Shown piece after piece: positions 6,540 through 13,038 of a stretch of 19,026 nt of DNA. Within the stretch, counting starts at the first letter, position 1. Each line of letters starts with the position of its first letter. A program made the translations under genes and the position numbers. The notes below the pieces were generated by a model that was given only the letters and a program-made list of their open reading frames with translations, did no database searches and was not told the DNA's origin. The DNA is taken from NCBI GenBank assembly GCA_964490635.1, contig CAZBCK010000019.1, positions 1 to 19,026 of the forward strand, given 5' to 3'. The stretch is from JAYEHC01 sp964490635. Its GTDB lineage: Bacteria > Patescibacteriota > Minisyncoccia > JAHIHE01 > JAGLIN01.

Positions 6540-8801
6540 ATGACTAAGAAAAGACGGAAGAAAAAAAGTTATAATGAGTCAAGATTCAGATTTCCCGAGT
6601 TTGAAATAGGCGATGGGATTAGAAAAGACGCATTTGGCATCTTTCTTTTTGCCATAGCATTGATCAGTATTTTGAGCTTTGTGGATCTGGCAGGAGGGCT
6701 TGGAGAAAAAATAGACGCGTTTGCAAAATTATCGTTTGGAATTGGCGCTTTCTTATTCCCAATCGTCCTGATTTTTTTGGGATGGAAAATGATCAAATCA
6801 GAAAATATTATTGAAAGCAGAACTTCATTTGCCGGGGCTGCGATGATCTTTGTATTTTTTCTTTCTCTTGTTCATATTTTTCACGCTCCTGAAACAATGT
6901 TTGAAATCGCCAAAACGGGAAAGGGCGGCGGATTTCTGGGCGCGACCATCGCCTGGGTTCTGTCATCTTTAATTGGAAAATGGGGAGGATTAGTTGTGAT
7001 TCTGGCACTGATCTTAATATCATTTTTGTTGACCTTTAATATCTCGTTTATAGAATTAATTGAAAAAATTAAACCGAAAAAGACAAACAAGGAAAATAAA
7101 GAAGATAATACAGAAGAAGACGAAAAAGAAATTGACGATATTAAGATCAACATCGCCGGACAGAGAAAAGAAAAACAAGGAATTCTTTCTATGCTTTCCG
7201 GCAAGATTGGAAAAAACAAAAAGCAGCCGGAGTTTTCCGTCAAGGCAATAGACGAAAACGATAATCCGGAAAACGAAGAAGAGATAGAGAAAGATAAAGA
7301 AGATTTTGACGATAATGAAGACTACAAGGAGCTCGGTATTGAAAATAAAAACACAAAGCAAGAAAATAGAAATATAAATTGGGAAATGCCACCGTTAAGT
7401 CTTCTGGACAGATACGATAAAGAACCAACTAGCGGGGACATCAAAGCAAATTCAAATATCATCAAGAGAACACTTGCCGATTTTGGCGTTCAGGTTGAAA
7501 TGGGCGAAGTAAATGTTGGTCCAACCGTCACTCAGTATACTTTGAAACCCGCAGTGGGAATAAAACTGAGCAGAATAACAACGCTCAACAATGATCTCGC
7601 GCTTGCTTTGGCGGCGCGTTCAATACGAATAGAAGCTCCCATTCCGGGAAAATCTTATGCGGGAATAGAAATACCAAACCAGTCAATTGCAATGGTGCGG
7701 CTGAAAAATATAATAAATTCAAATGAGTTTGAAAACAGAAAATCAGATTTGAACATTATTTTAGGACGGGATGTCGCCGGAAAAGCGATTCTGGCAAATC
7801 TCGCAAAAATGCCCCACCTGATGATCGCCGGTTCAACCGGAAGCGGAAAAACGGTTTGTATTAATACTTTGATCACGGGACTTCTTTATCAAAATTCTCC
7901 GGAAGATCTGAAATTTATTATGGTTGATCCGAAAAGAGTTGAACTTACCTCATATAATGATATTCCTCACTTGCTAACACCGGTGATCACAGATCCAGAC
8001 AAAGCAATAAATTCACTGAAATGGTCAATCTCGGAAATGGAAAAAAGATATGAGCTTTTAAGTCATATCGGCTGTCGAAATATAGAATCGTATAATTCCG
8101 CGGTTAGGACAAAATATAAACAAAGAGAAATATTACCTTATATAATTATTATTATTGACGAACTTGCCGATCTGATGGCAACTCATGGCAGAGAAATGGA
8201 GGCGGCAGTCGTCCGTCTGGCGCAAATGGCAAGAGCGATTGGAATTCATCTTGTTCTTTCAACACAAAGACCTTCCATTGAAGTGATCACCGGACTGATC
8301 AAGGCGAATATCACAACAAGAATCGCTTTTCAGGTTGCCAGTCAGATTGATTCGCGAACCATTCTTGATCAGTCCGGCGCGGAAAAACTTCTGGGTAGCG
8401 GGGATATGCTTTATTTGTCTGGTGATTCAAATAAACCGAAAAGAATTCAGGGAGTGTTTATTTCAGAAGAGGAAACCAGAAAAGTAACAAATTTTCTAAA
8501 GAACCAAAAAAGTGAGAACGCTGAATATGATGAAGAAATTACAGAGAATAAAAAATCATCGTCTCTGGAATTTTCTGATAATGACGGTGAGATGGAAGAT
8601 GATCTATATAACGATGCGCTGGAAGTTATTAGAGAAGCCGGCAAAGCATCCGCTTCCTTGTTGCAAAGACGCCTTCGTGTCGGTTATGCCCGCGCCGCGC
8701 GCTTGCTCGACATAATGGAAGACAAAGGAATAATCGGTCCCGCCGACGGAGCAAAACCAAGAGAGGTTTATAAGGATGATTTTGAAGAAGAGGAAAATTA
8801 A
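6540..8801 (+). CDS. ftsK: DNA translocase FtsK/SpoIIIE
   Basis: A 753-residue membrane-anchored hexameric DNA pump that clears and sorts chromosome ends at the division septum. The N-terminal membrane part has hydrophobic segments at about residues 32-50, 63-83, 98-115 and 131-166. A highly charged, low-complexity linker follows (about 177-282, rich in K, E, D and N). The motor domain begins at about 285. The Walker A motif is GSTGSGKT (431-438), preceded by a typical PHLMIAG segment, and the Walker B region is IIIIIDELADLM (535-546). The FTQRP-like loop appears as STQRPS at 574-579. After a second acidic linker (about 655-690), residues 690-745 match the winged-helix gamma domain that reads KOPS-type sequences (SASLLQRRLRVGYARAARLLDIMEDKGIIGP, in part). 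It has all domains and is likely functional. It is followed 80 nt later by the RodZ-like gene. Confidence 0.97.
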   Translation: MTKKRRKKKSYNESRFRFPEFEIGDGIRKDAFGIFLFAIALISILSFVDLAGGLGEKIDAFAKLSFGIGAFLFPIVLIFLGWKMIKSENIIESRTSFAGAAMIFVFFLSLVHIFHAPETMFEIAKTGKGGGFLGATIAWVLSSLIGKWGGLVVILALILISFLLTFNISFIELIEKIKPKKTNKENKEDNTEEDEKEIDDIKINIAGQRKEKQGILSMLSGKIGKNKKQPEFSVKAIDENDNPENEEEIEKDKEDFDDNEDYKELGIENKNTKQENRNINWEMPPLSLLDRYDKEPTSGDIKANSNIIKRTLADFGVQVEMGEVNVGPTVTQYTLKPAVGIKLSRITTLNNDLALALAARSIRIEAPIPGKSYAGIEIPNQSIAMVRLKNIINSNEFENRKSDLNIILGRDVAGKAILANLAKMPHLMIAGSTGSGKTVCINTLITGLLYQNSPEDLKFIMVDPKRVELTSYNDIPHLLTPVITDPDKAINSLKWSISEMEKRYELLSHIGCRNIESYNSAVRTKYKQREILPYIIIIIDELADLMATHGREMEAAVVRLAQMARAIGIHLVLSTQRPSIEVITGLIKANITTRIAFQVASQIDSRTILDQSGAEKLLGSGDMLYLSGDSNKPKRIQGVFISEEETRKVTNFLKNQKSENAEYDEEITENKKSSSLEFSDNDGEMEDDLYNDALEVIREAGKASASLLQRRLRVGYARAARLLDIMEDKGIIGPADGAKPREVYKDDFEEEEN

Positions 8802-8881
8802 GATATTGGATATTTGGAAGATTCGCTAGTTCCAAGCACAACTTCAAACCAGCAAATACATAAGTTTTATAAACACCAACC

Positions 8882-9688
8882 ATGATCTTAAATAAATTTA
8901 AAACAAAGAAAGTGGAAACTGTTTTAACTGCGGGCGAATGTTTGAAGAGAAAAAGAGAAGGGCTGAATATTTCCATTAGAGACACAAGCGAAAAACTTAA
9001 AATAAAGATCAGCTATCTTGAAAATCTTGAAGAAAGCAATTACAAAAAACTACCGCCCGATGTTTATGTAAAAGGATTTATCAAAAGTTACGCGCAACTT
9101 GTCGGACTAAATCCGGAAAAAATGGTTGACATCTATAGCCGCGAAAAAAATATTGAGAACAAAATTGAAAAAAAATATCGGAAAAAAGAGCTTTATACAA
9201 AAAAACTCACAACACAAAACTTTGCCATAATAACGCCAAAAATTATAACCGCTTTTTTCAGTTTGCTCATTCTGTTCATAGTCGGATATTATCTTTGGTA
9301 TCAAATAGACTCGTTTAATTCGGCTCCCTACCTTTTCATTTCAAGCCCTTATGAAAATTATATTGTGGATAATCCGAATATAACCATTAAGGGAGAAACA
9401 GAGAAAGAAGTAGCTGTTAGAATAAACGGGCAAGATATTTTTGTTGACCAAAACGGATATTTTGAAGAAGATATTCTTCTCCAGCCGGGAAAAAATGTTT
9501 TTGTCATAGAAGCAGCCAATAGATTTAGCGGAACGACAAAAGAAGTAAGAGATATAATTTATGAAAAAAATCCCGAAGAAGTTTTAGTTGATATCAAAAA
9601 TGACGGAGAAGAAAAAGACAATGGCAGTACCGGCGAGATTGATCCGGAGAAAGAAATGGAATATGACATTGAAGTTATCGGACCATAA
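8882..9688 (+). CDS. RodZ-like HTH / single-TM / Ig-like domain protein
   Basis: A 268-residue predicted bitopic membrane protein. Residues 17-88 form a RodZ-type helix-turn-helix domain (LTAGECLKRKREGLNISIRD..., with the PPDVYVKGFIKSYAQLVGL segment at 58-76 typical of this group). A basic linker precedes one TM helix at about 118-139. The outer part (about 148-228) has the pattern SSPYENYIVDNPNITIKGET...VRINGQ...NGYFEEDILLQPGKNVFVIEA, resembling the glucodextranase-B-like/Ig-like domains often found in such proteins; an acidic tail follows. By analogy with RodZ it may link the cytoskeleton or nucleoid to the envelope; in CPR the partner is unknown. It lacks a recognisable classic RodZ C-terminal domain, so I give no gene symbol. 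It probably shares the ftsK transcript (80-nt gap). No Shine-Dalgarno site is visible. Confidence 0.8.
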   Translation: MILNKFKTKKVETVLTAGECLKRKREGLNISIRDTSEKLKIKISYLENLEESNYKKLPPDVYVKGFIKSYAQLVGLNPEKMVDIYSREKNIENKIEKKYRKKELYTKKLTTQNFAIITPKIITAFFSLLILFIVGYYLWYQIDSFNSAPYLFISSPYENYIVDNPNITIKGETEKEVAVRINGQDIFVDQNGYFEEDILLQPGKNVFVIEAANRFSGTTKEVRDIIYEKNPEEVLVDIKNDGEEKDNGSTGEIDPEKEMEYDIEVIGP

Positions 9689-9748
9689 ATTATCCGAATA
9701 TTCCATTGTTTGAAAAAACAATCTCTTTGCCAAGCCGCGTAATTCTAA

Positions 9749-10090
9749 ATCGAAAGAATTTTTCAAAAAGATAAACTTGGAAAAAATGAGGCAGAGAGAG
9801 ATGAGATAATCAGGAAATTTCTTTTAAATTTCCTTCATGCCATCTGTTTCTCTCTCTGGCGAACTAAAACCGGACAGGAAACAGATTTTGTTATCAAGCG
9901 AGATAATAATTTAATTCCGGTTGAAGTCAAAGGCGGAAACGAAAAGTCCATCCCTTCCGGTCTAAAATCTTTTATTAGACAATATCATCCGCAAAAAGCT
10001 TTCGTTCTAAATTGGTCTATTGTCCAAGAACTGGAATACCAAAACTGCGCTGTTAAATTCCGTCCGCTTTGGTCTGCGGATAGAATTTAG
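9749..10090 (+). pseudogene. 5'-truncated remnant of a DUF4143-type AAA ATPase
   Basis: The frame from 9749 to the TAG at 10088-10090 is open for 113 codons but has no credible start codon at its beginning and follows an in-frame TAA (9746-9748). It reads FQKDKLGKNEAERDEIIRKF, then WRTKTGQETDFVI and NLIPVEVKGG. The WRTK.G.E.DFVI...IPVEVK pattern is the nuclease-like C-terminal end of the DUF4143 domain found in many AAA ATPases of unknown role. The ATPase part (normally some 300 residues) is absent, so this is a decayed gene. Its start holds one copy of a 27-bp direct repeat also found at 10854-10880. Positions 9689-9748 hold only a small hairpin. Confidence 0.7.
9759..9785. repeat. 27-bp direct repeat, copy 1
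   Basis: TTTTTCAAAAAGATAAACTT followed by GGAAAAA, identical to 10854-10880. Here it codes for part of the DUF4143 remnant (FQKDKLGK). Confidence 0.85.
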
Positions 10091-10108
10091 ATTTATTATT
10101 TTTTAGTT

Positions 10109-10190
10109 TTTCAAAGAACAAACACATATTTTCTTTTCACCCCGCAATTTTCATTGTGGAGTGGAAAAAAAGAAAAAGGGGGTTGGTCTC
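10109..10190. repeat. Hairpin/boxA-like module, copy 1
   Basis: On the minus strand the order is GAGACCAACCCCC, a pyrimidine tract (TTTTTCTTTTTTT), a 13-pair hairpin with a 4-nt loop (10136-10148 with 10153-10165; GAAA loop on the minus strand, one mismatch on the plus strand and two on the minus strand), then ATATGTGTTTGTTCTTTGAAA. It shares both ends with copy 2 (11342-11428), while the hairpin sequence differs. The TTTGTTCTTTGAAA part (10109-10122) resembles boxA antitermination sites of Gram-positive rRNA leaders. It starts right behind the stop of the 115-residue ORF. Confidence 0.6.
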
Positions 10191-10538
10191 TCAATGGTGA
10201 CTCTGCAGTTGCCTGCGCAGAGCTTCCATTGAGTCAACAAGTGGCTGACTCAACGCGGAGGCTGGCGTTCCGATATGCCATCCTCCATCTTGCCGCGACA
10301 GCCCGATGTAGCCACGGTTTCCCGAGACCGTAATAAAATCTGGTCTTCTATAACAGACCTCTAACTTCAGGTCTGTTATTCGTATAGAGAAATTCGTTTC
10401 TCCATACGAATTCGGCGGCAATTCGCCAAATTTGATGGCGTCAAACAACTTGTCTGACATCCACCATTTCCGTCCGGATGACGGAATTTCTACGACATCT
10501 GCCAGACTCATTTTTTTTTCTGTTTGATTTTTATTCAT
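10191..10538 (-). CDS. Hypothetical protein, 115 residues
   Basis: I do not recognise this protein. The start at 10538 (MNKNQTEKKMSLADV) is preferred because GGTGA lies 5 nt upstream and the TTGTCA/AT-rich stretch that would be translated from a further ATG at 10610 looks like leader DNA. The protein is soluble, with no signal or membrane segment, and has a hydrophilic start, a WW pair (residues 25-26), a central beta-like part (SIRITDLKLEVCYRRPDFI) and a G-rich stretch with GLSRQDGGWHIG. It may be a small single-domain protein. Two strong DNA palindromes lie inside the coding region (10350-10379 and 10378-10411), which is unusual. It stops with TGA directly against the repeated hairpin module. 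It forms a minus-strand pair with the 127-residue gene upstream. Confidence 0.55.
   Translation of the reverse strand: MNKNQTEKKMSLADVVEIPSSGRKWWMSDKLFDAIKFGELPPNSYGETNFSIRITDLKLEVCYRRPDFITVSGNRGYIGLSRQDGGWHIGTPASALSQPLVDSMEALRRQLQSHH
10350..10411. repeat. Two adjacent palindromes inside the 115-residue gene
   Basis: ATAACAGACCT (10350-10360) and its exact reverse complement (10369-10379) form an 11-bp stem with an 8-nt loop. Directly next, ATTCGTATAGAGAAA (10378-10392) and TTTCTCCATACGAAT (10397-10411) form a 15-bp stem with one mismatch and a TTCG loop. The stems share two bases, so they are mutually competing at the tip. Confidence 0.7.
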
Positions 10539-10817
10539 AATATTCACCAAACCATCTACCAAAATAAAATTTGACAAACAGTTTGGTGAAATTATGACAT
10601 TTCGGATCACAGAGATTTAAGAGCTTTATATTTTCCTTCCCCTTTTTCAATGTGCAATACCTTTCGCCGTATTTTCAAAACACAGCTCAAGGATTTTAGA
10701 CTCTCAAGATTTTCTTGAGGGCTTTTCTAAATTTACCTTTTTTTATTATTCGGAGTCCTTGCGAAAGCAAGGGAGAAATATCGTAAAGCATTGTTTACAT
10801 AAAAATTCTTTGATATT
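10539..10817. other. Intergenic hairpin-rich stretch between two small genes
   Basis: No gene is seen. It contains a stem CTCAAGA/TCTTGAG with a 3-nt loop (10703-10719) and CCTTGC/GCAAGG with a GAAA loop (10757-10772). A third similar stem, CCTGAC/GTCAGG (10824-10839), sits across the 3' end of the 127-residue gene. None has a clean U-tract on the minus strand; the first is followed by a T-rich stretch on the plus strand. A leader or attenuator for the 115-residue gene is possible. Confidence 0.5.
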
Positions 10818-11201
10818 TCACTGCCTGACTTTCGTCAGGGCTCCATTACCGGTTTTTTCAAAAAGATAAACTTGGAAAAATTGAGAGAGATAGTAGAGAA
10901 TTTCTTCTCCTTTCTCAGTGTTTTCCACACCGATGATGCCGAATATCTCATCGGTGCGTCTTCCAGCTCCGTCCGCCCAGTAGCCGACTTCTTCGCCACT
11001 GGGATCTTTGAGGGTTATTTCCTCAAATGTATCAGTAAGGAAAGCACTCCAATTTTCAAGTCTCCATCCCTTTTCAAAAAGGAACAGAGCATCTTGGAAA
11101 GTCTCCTTGTCAAATCTCTCTTCGAGATCTTGCACTAGAAATCTCAGGTTCCGAATATCTCTCTTAAGATTTCGGATTAACTCTTTCATTCTTTTATTCA
11201 T
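10818..11201 (-). CDS. Hypothetical protein, 127 residues, charged and helical
   Basis: I recognise no family. The start at 11201 is well supported: GGAGGAGG lies 6 nt upstream of the ATG, one of the best Shine-Dalgarno sites in the window; the reading frame continues upstream to another ATG at 11219, but that would place the site inside the gene. Residues 1-35 (MNKRMKELIRNLKRDIRNLR...) are strongly basic and amphipathic and may form a helix or coiled coil. Residues 40-65 contain W-rich text (KGWRLENWSAF). Residues 66-95 hold GEEVGYWADGAGRRTDEIFG, and the C-terminal end is hydrophobic and aromatic (LYYLSQFFQVYLFEK). No signal or TM segment is clear. Its last part overlaps the 27-bp direct repeat shared with the DUF4143 remnant, which suggests that rearrangement made this 3' end. 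It is upstream of the 115-residue gene on the same strand. Confidence 0.65.
   Translation of the reverse strand: MNKRMKELIRNLKRDIRNLRFLVQDLEERFDKETFQDALFLFEKGWRLENWSAFLTDTFEEITLKDPSGEEVGYWADGAGRRTDEIFGIIGVENTEKGEEILYYLSQFFQVYLFEKTGNGALTKVRQ
10854..10880. repeat. 27-bp direct repeat, copy 2
   Basis: Identical to 9759-9785. Here the opposite strand codes for the end of the 127-residue protein, while on the plus strand it reads FQKDKLGK in the same frame as the DUF4143 remnant, followed by a partly similar ERD...FL stretch. Confidence 0.85.
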
Positions 11202-11280
11202 GATTATCCTCCTCCGCATTTTGCGTTATATAAATACAGCGCAGTTAGCAAAGAAAAAGATGATTGGAAAATCCCACTAG

Positions 11281-11299
11281 CCCCCTTTTACAAAGGGGG
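11281..11299. repeat. CCCCCTT...AAGGGGG palindromic repeat
   Basis: A 7-bp stem with a 5-nt loop (TTACA), of a type common in bacterial intergenic DNA. It may give a hairpin in the leader of the 127-residue gene. Confidence 0.6.
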
Positions 11300-11341
11300 A
11301 ATTTATTTTTCCCAACCAATTTTCTCTCCGCTATAATTTTC

Positions 11342-11428
11342 TTTCAAAGAACAAATTCATATCCCTCCTTCAAACCCATCTTTTTGAGAGGCGAGTTTGA
11401 AAAAAAGAAAAAAAAGGGGTAGGTCGCC
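11342..11428. repeat. Hairpin/boxA-like module, copy 2
   Basis: On the minus strand: GGCGACCTACCCC, pyrimidine tract, a hairpin (UUCAAACUCG with UGGGUUUGAA, 10 pairs including G-U on this strand; arms 11392-11401 and 11369-11378), AAGGAGGG, then ATATGAATTTGTTCTTTGAAA. The last 21 nt match copy 1 in 19 positions. The Shine-Dalgarno-like AAGGAGG just before ATG opens a 9-codon ORF (MNLFFERKL); copy 1 has a related start (MCLFFEKLK). Confidence 0.6.
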
Positions 11429-11448
11429 CAGTCGCTGATTTGTGCTTT

Positions 11449-11500
11449 TATAAAGAGTGCGGGAAATTGAAAAGTTTTTTCAATTTCCGCGCACTTCTTA
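11449..11500. repeat. Long near-perfect hairpin upstream of recA
   Basis: Arms 11449-11472 and 11476-11500 pair over about 24 bp with one bulged base and a two-base mismatch, with only 3 nt in the loop. No T-run follows directly on either strand, so it is not a typical terminator. It could protect an RNA end or be a mobile-repeat remnant. Confidence 0.75.
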
Positions 11501-11691
11501 TAATATACATATGTTTGAACGAGAGTTTGAACAAAGATTATTTCTCTCTCTTCTTTTTAAATTATCTTTATTTTTTCAATGTTCTATCCTTTTTCATCTT
11601 GACCCCGTATTATATCATAGATTTAGAAACCTGTCAAACCCCCGTGATAAGTTATTTATTTGGCTATTGTTTTATCCTTTATATTAAATAA

Positions 11692-11718
11692 ATAAGCTAT
11701 ATTGCAAATATAGTTTAT
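11692..11718. promoter_or_regulatory. 27-bp AT-rich dyad upstream of recA, possible operator
   Basis: ATAAGCTATATT, GCA, AATATAGTTTAT: 11 of 12 positions are symmetric. It lies about 60 bp upstream of the likely recA -35 box. It does not match a LexA box that I know; the role is a guess. Confidence 0.3.
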
Positions 11719-11779
11719 CCATCATCTTCTTGTGACAACTAAATAAATAATTTTCGGATATTTGTTTTAAATTGTTTAA

Positions 11780-11813
11780 TTGATTTTTTATAATAAGGAT
11801 GATAAAATATAAT
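11780..11813 (+). promoter_or_regulatory. Probable recA promoter
   Basis: TTGATT (11780-11785), 17 bp, TAAAAT (11803-11808). A perfect TATAAT also lies at 11808-11813 but without a matching -35 box. The recA start codon is about 56-60 nt further on. Confidence 0.45.
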
Positions 11814-11869
11814 TAGTGAAAAGATGTCCTAAGTATTTATATGTTTTTAATTTTCTAATAAAAAATAAT

Positions 11870-12916
11870 ATGGCGAAAGAAGAAAGCGTTAAAAAAAAGG
11901 AGGGGAATAAAACAGAGGAAAAATCAAAAAAAGAAAAACTGATAGACGAAACACTGGACGAAATAAGAAATAAGTTTGGAGAAGGTTCTATTATGAAACT
12001 TGGCGAGGCAAAAGCATTGGATATTGAATTTACTCCAACCGGATCAATGTCGCTGGATATTGCTTTGGGAGGAGGAATTCCAATGGGAAGAATTATAGAG
12101 ATCTACGGTCCGGAATCAAGCGGTAAAACAACTTTGTCTTTGCATGTTGTTTCAGAGCTGCAGAAAAAAGGAGGTGTTGCCGCATTTGTTGACGCGGAAC
12201 ATGCTCTTGACCCAGAATACGCAAAAAAAATCGGCGTTAAAACAAACAACCTTATTATTTCCCAGCCAGATAGCGGAGAACAAGCATTGGAAATCGTAGA
12301 AACACTGGTTCGATCAAATGCGGTTGATTTGATCGTCGTTGATTCGGTGGCGGCGCTGACTCCCAGAAAAGAAATAGAAGGAGAAATGGGCGATTCGCAT
12401 ATGGGGCTTCAAGCGCGATTAATGAGCCAGGCGTTAAGAAAGCTCACCAGCATTGTTCATAAATCAAACACAACAATTATTTTCATCAATCAAATTAGAA
12501 TGAAAATCGGGATCGTTTTCGGCAATCCTGAAACAACGACCGGAGGAAAAGCGCTTAAATTCTATTCTTCAGTAAGAATCGAGGTGCGAAAATCAGCAAA
12601 GATAAAGCAAGGTGAAGATATTATTGGCAATAGAGTGAAAGCAAAAGTTGTTAAAAATAAAGTTGCTCCTCCATTCAAAACAGCTGAGTTTGACATTATG
12701 TATAATGAAGGAATTGCTTATTACGGCGATGTGCTTAATACCGGAGTTAAATACGGTGTAGTAAAAAAAGGCGGAGCTTGGTATAATTATAAAGACCAAA
12801 AACTCGGACAGGGCCATGAGGCAAGCAGAAAATTCCTGAAAGAAAATCCAAAGATCACGAACGAGATCGTCGCTAAAATTAAAGCTGCCATTAAGGAAAC
12901 GGAAAAGAGTTTATAG
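11870..12916 (+). CDS. recA: Recombinase RecA
   Basis: A 348-residue DNA strand-exchange protein for homologous recombination and DNA repair. Landmarks are all present: the GEGSIMKLGE segment (37-46), Walker A GPESSGKT (80-87), FVDAEHALDP (107-116), Walker B LIVVDSVAAL (154-163), QARLMSQALRKL (181-192), INQIR (206-210) and the DNA-binding loop 2 FGNPETTTGGKALKFY (217-232; GNALKFY is more usual). The ATG at 11870 fits the family N-terminus; a GTG at 11816 would add 18 residues unlike RecA. The N-terminus has about 25 extra lysine/glutamate-rich residues. No Shine-Dalgarno site precedes the start. It is transcribed alone, convergent with the cyclophilin gene, with a strong palindrome between them. 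Confidence 0.99.
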   Translation: MAKEESVKKKEGNKTEEKSKKEKLIDETLDEIRNKFGEGSIMKLGEAKALDIEFTPTGSMSLDIALGGGIPMGRIIEIYGPESSGKTTLSLHVVSELQKKGGVAAFVDAEHALDPEYAKKIGVKTNNLIISQPDSGEQALEIVETLVRSNAVDLIVVDSVAALTPRKEIEGEMGDSHMGLQARLMSQALRKLTSIVHKSNTTIIFINQIRMKIGIVFGNPETTTGGKALKFYSSVRIEVRKSAKIKQGEDIIGNRVKAKVVKNKVAPPFKTAEFDIMYNEGIAYYGDVLNTGVKYGVVKKGGAWYNYKDQKLGQGHEASRKFLKENPKITNEIVAKIKAAIKETEKSL

Positions 12917-12965
12917 TTATTAAATTTTTCACAGTGCGAACAACTGCCATAAACAAAAAGGATAT

Positions 12966-13001
12966 ATCGTTGACTCCAGTCAGGAGACTGGAGTCAACGA
13001 T
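12966..13001. repeat. Perfect 16-bp palindrome between recA and cyclophilin gene
   Basis: ATCGTTGACTCCAGTC and its reverse complement flank AGGA. It lies between two convergent genes and could stop or block transcription from both sides, though T-runs are missing. The core ACTCCAGTC-AGGA-GACTGGAGT occurs again inside the cyclophilin gene at 13678-13701. Confidence 0.8.
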
Positions 13002-13038
13002 AACAACCGTCAATTTTTGCACTACAATATGCTAAATT

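Larger units (their letters stand above)
11202..11869. other. Long intergenic region upstream of recA
   Basis: No gene is supported in these 668 bp. From left to right it holds the Shine-Dalgarno site of the 127-residue gene, a CCCCCTT/AAGGGGG palindrome (11281-11299), the second hairpin/boxA-like module, a hairpin of about 24 bp (11449-11500), a 27-bp AT-rich dyad (11692-11718) and the recA promoter. Short AT-rich ORFs at 11440-11691 look like chance. Confidence 0.6.

Noticed and set aside
10109..11428. Integron attC sites
   Set aside because: The modules have conserved ends and a variable hairpin, but no GTTRRRY/RYYYAAC core pair is found and no integrase gene is in the window.
11440..11691. 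Two overlapping plus-strand ORFs of 83 and 76 codons
   Set aside because: They read through the large hairpin, have AT-driven composition (F, L, I, Y) and no ribosome site.
11816..11869. Upstream GTG start for recA adding 18 residues
   Set aside because: The extra residues do not fit the RecA N-terminus and overlap the promoter region; the ATG at 11870 gives the expected length.
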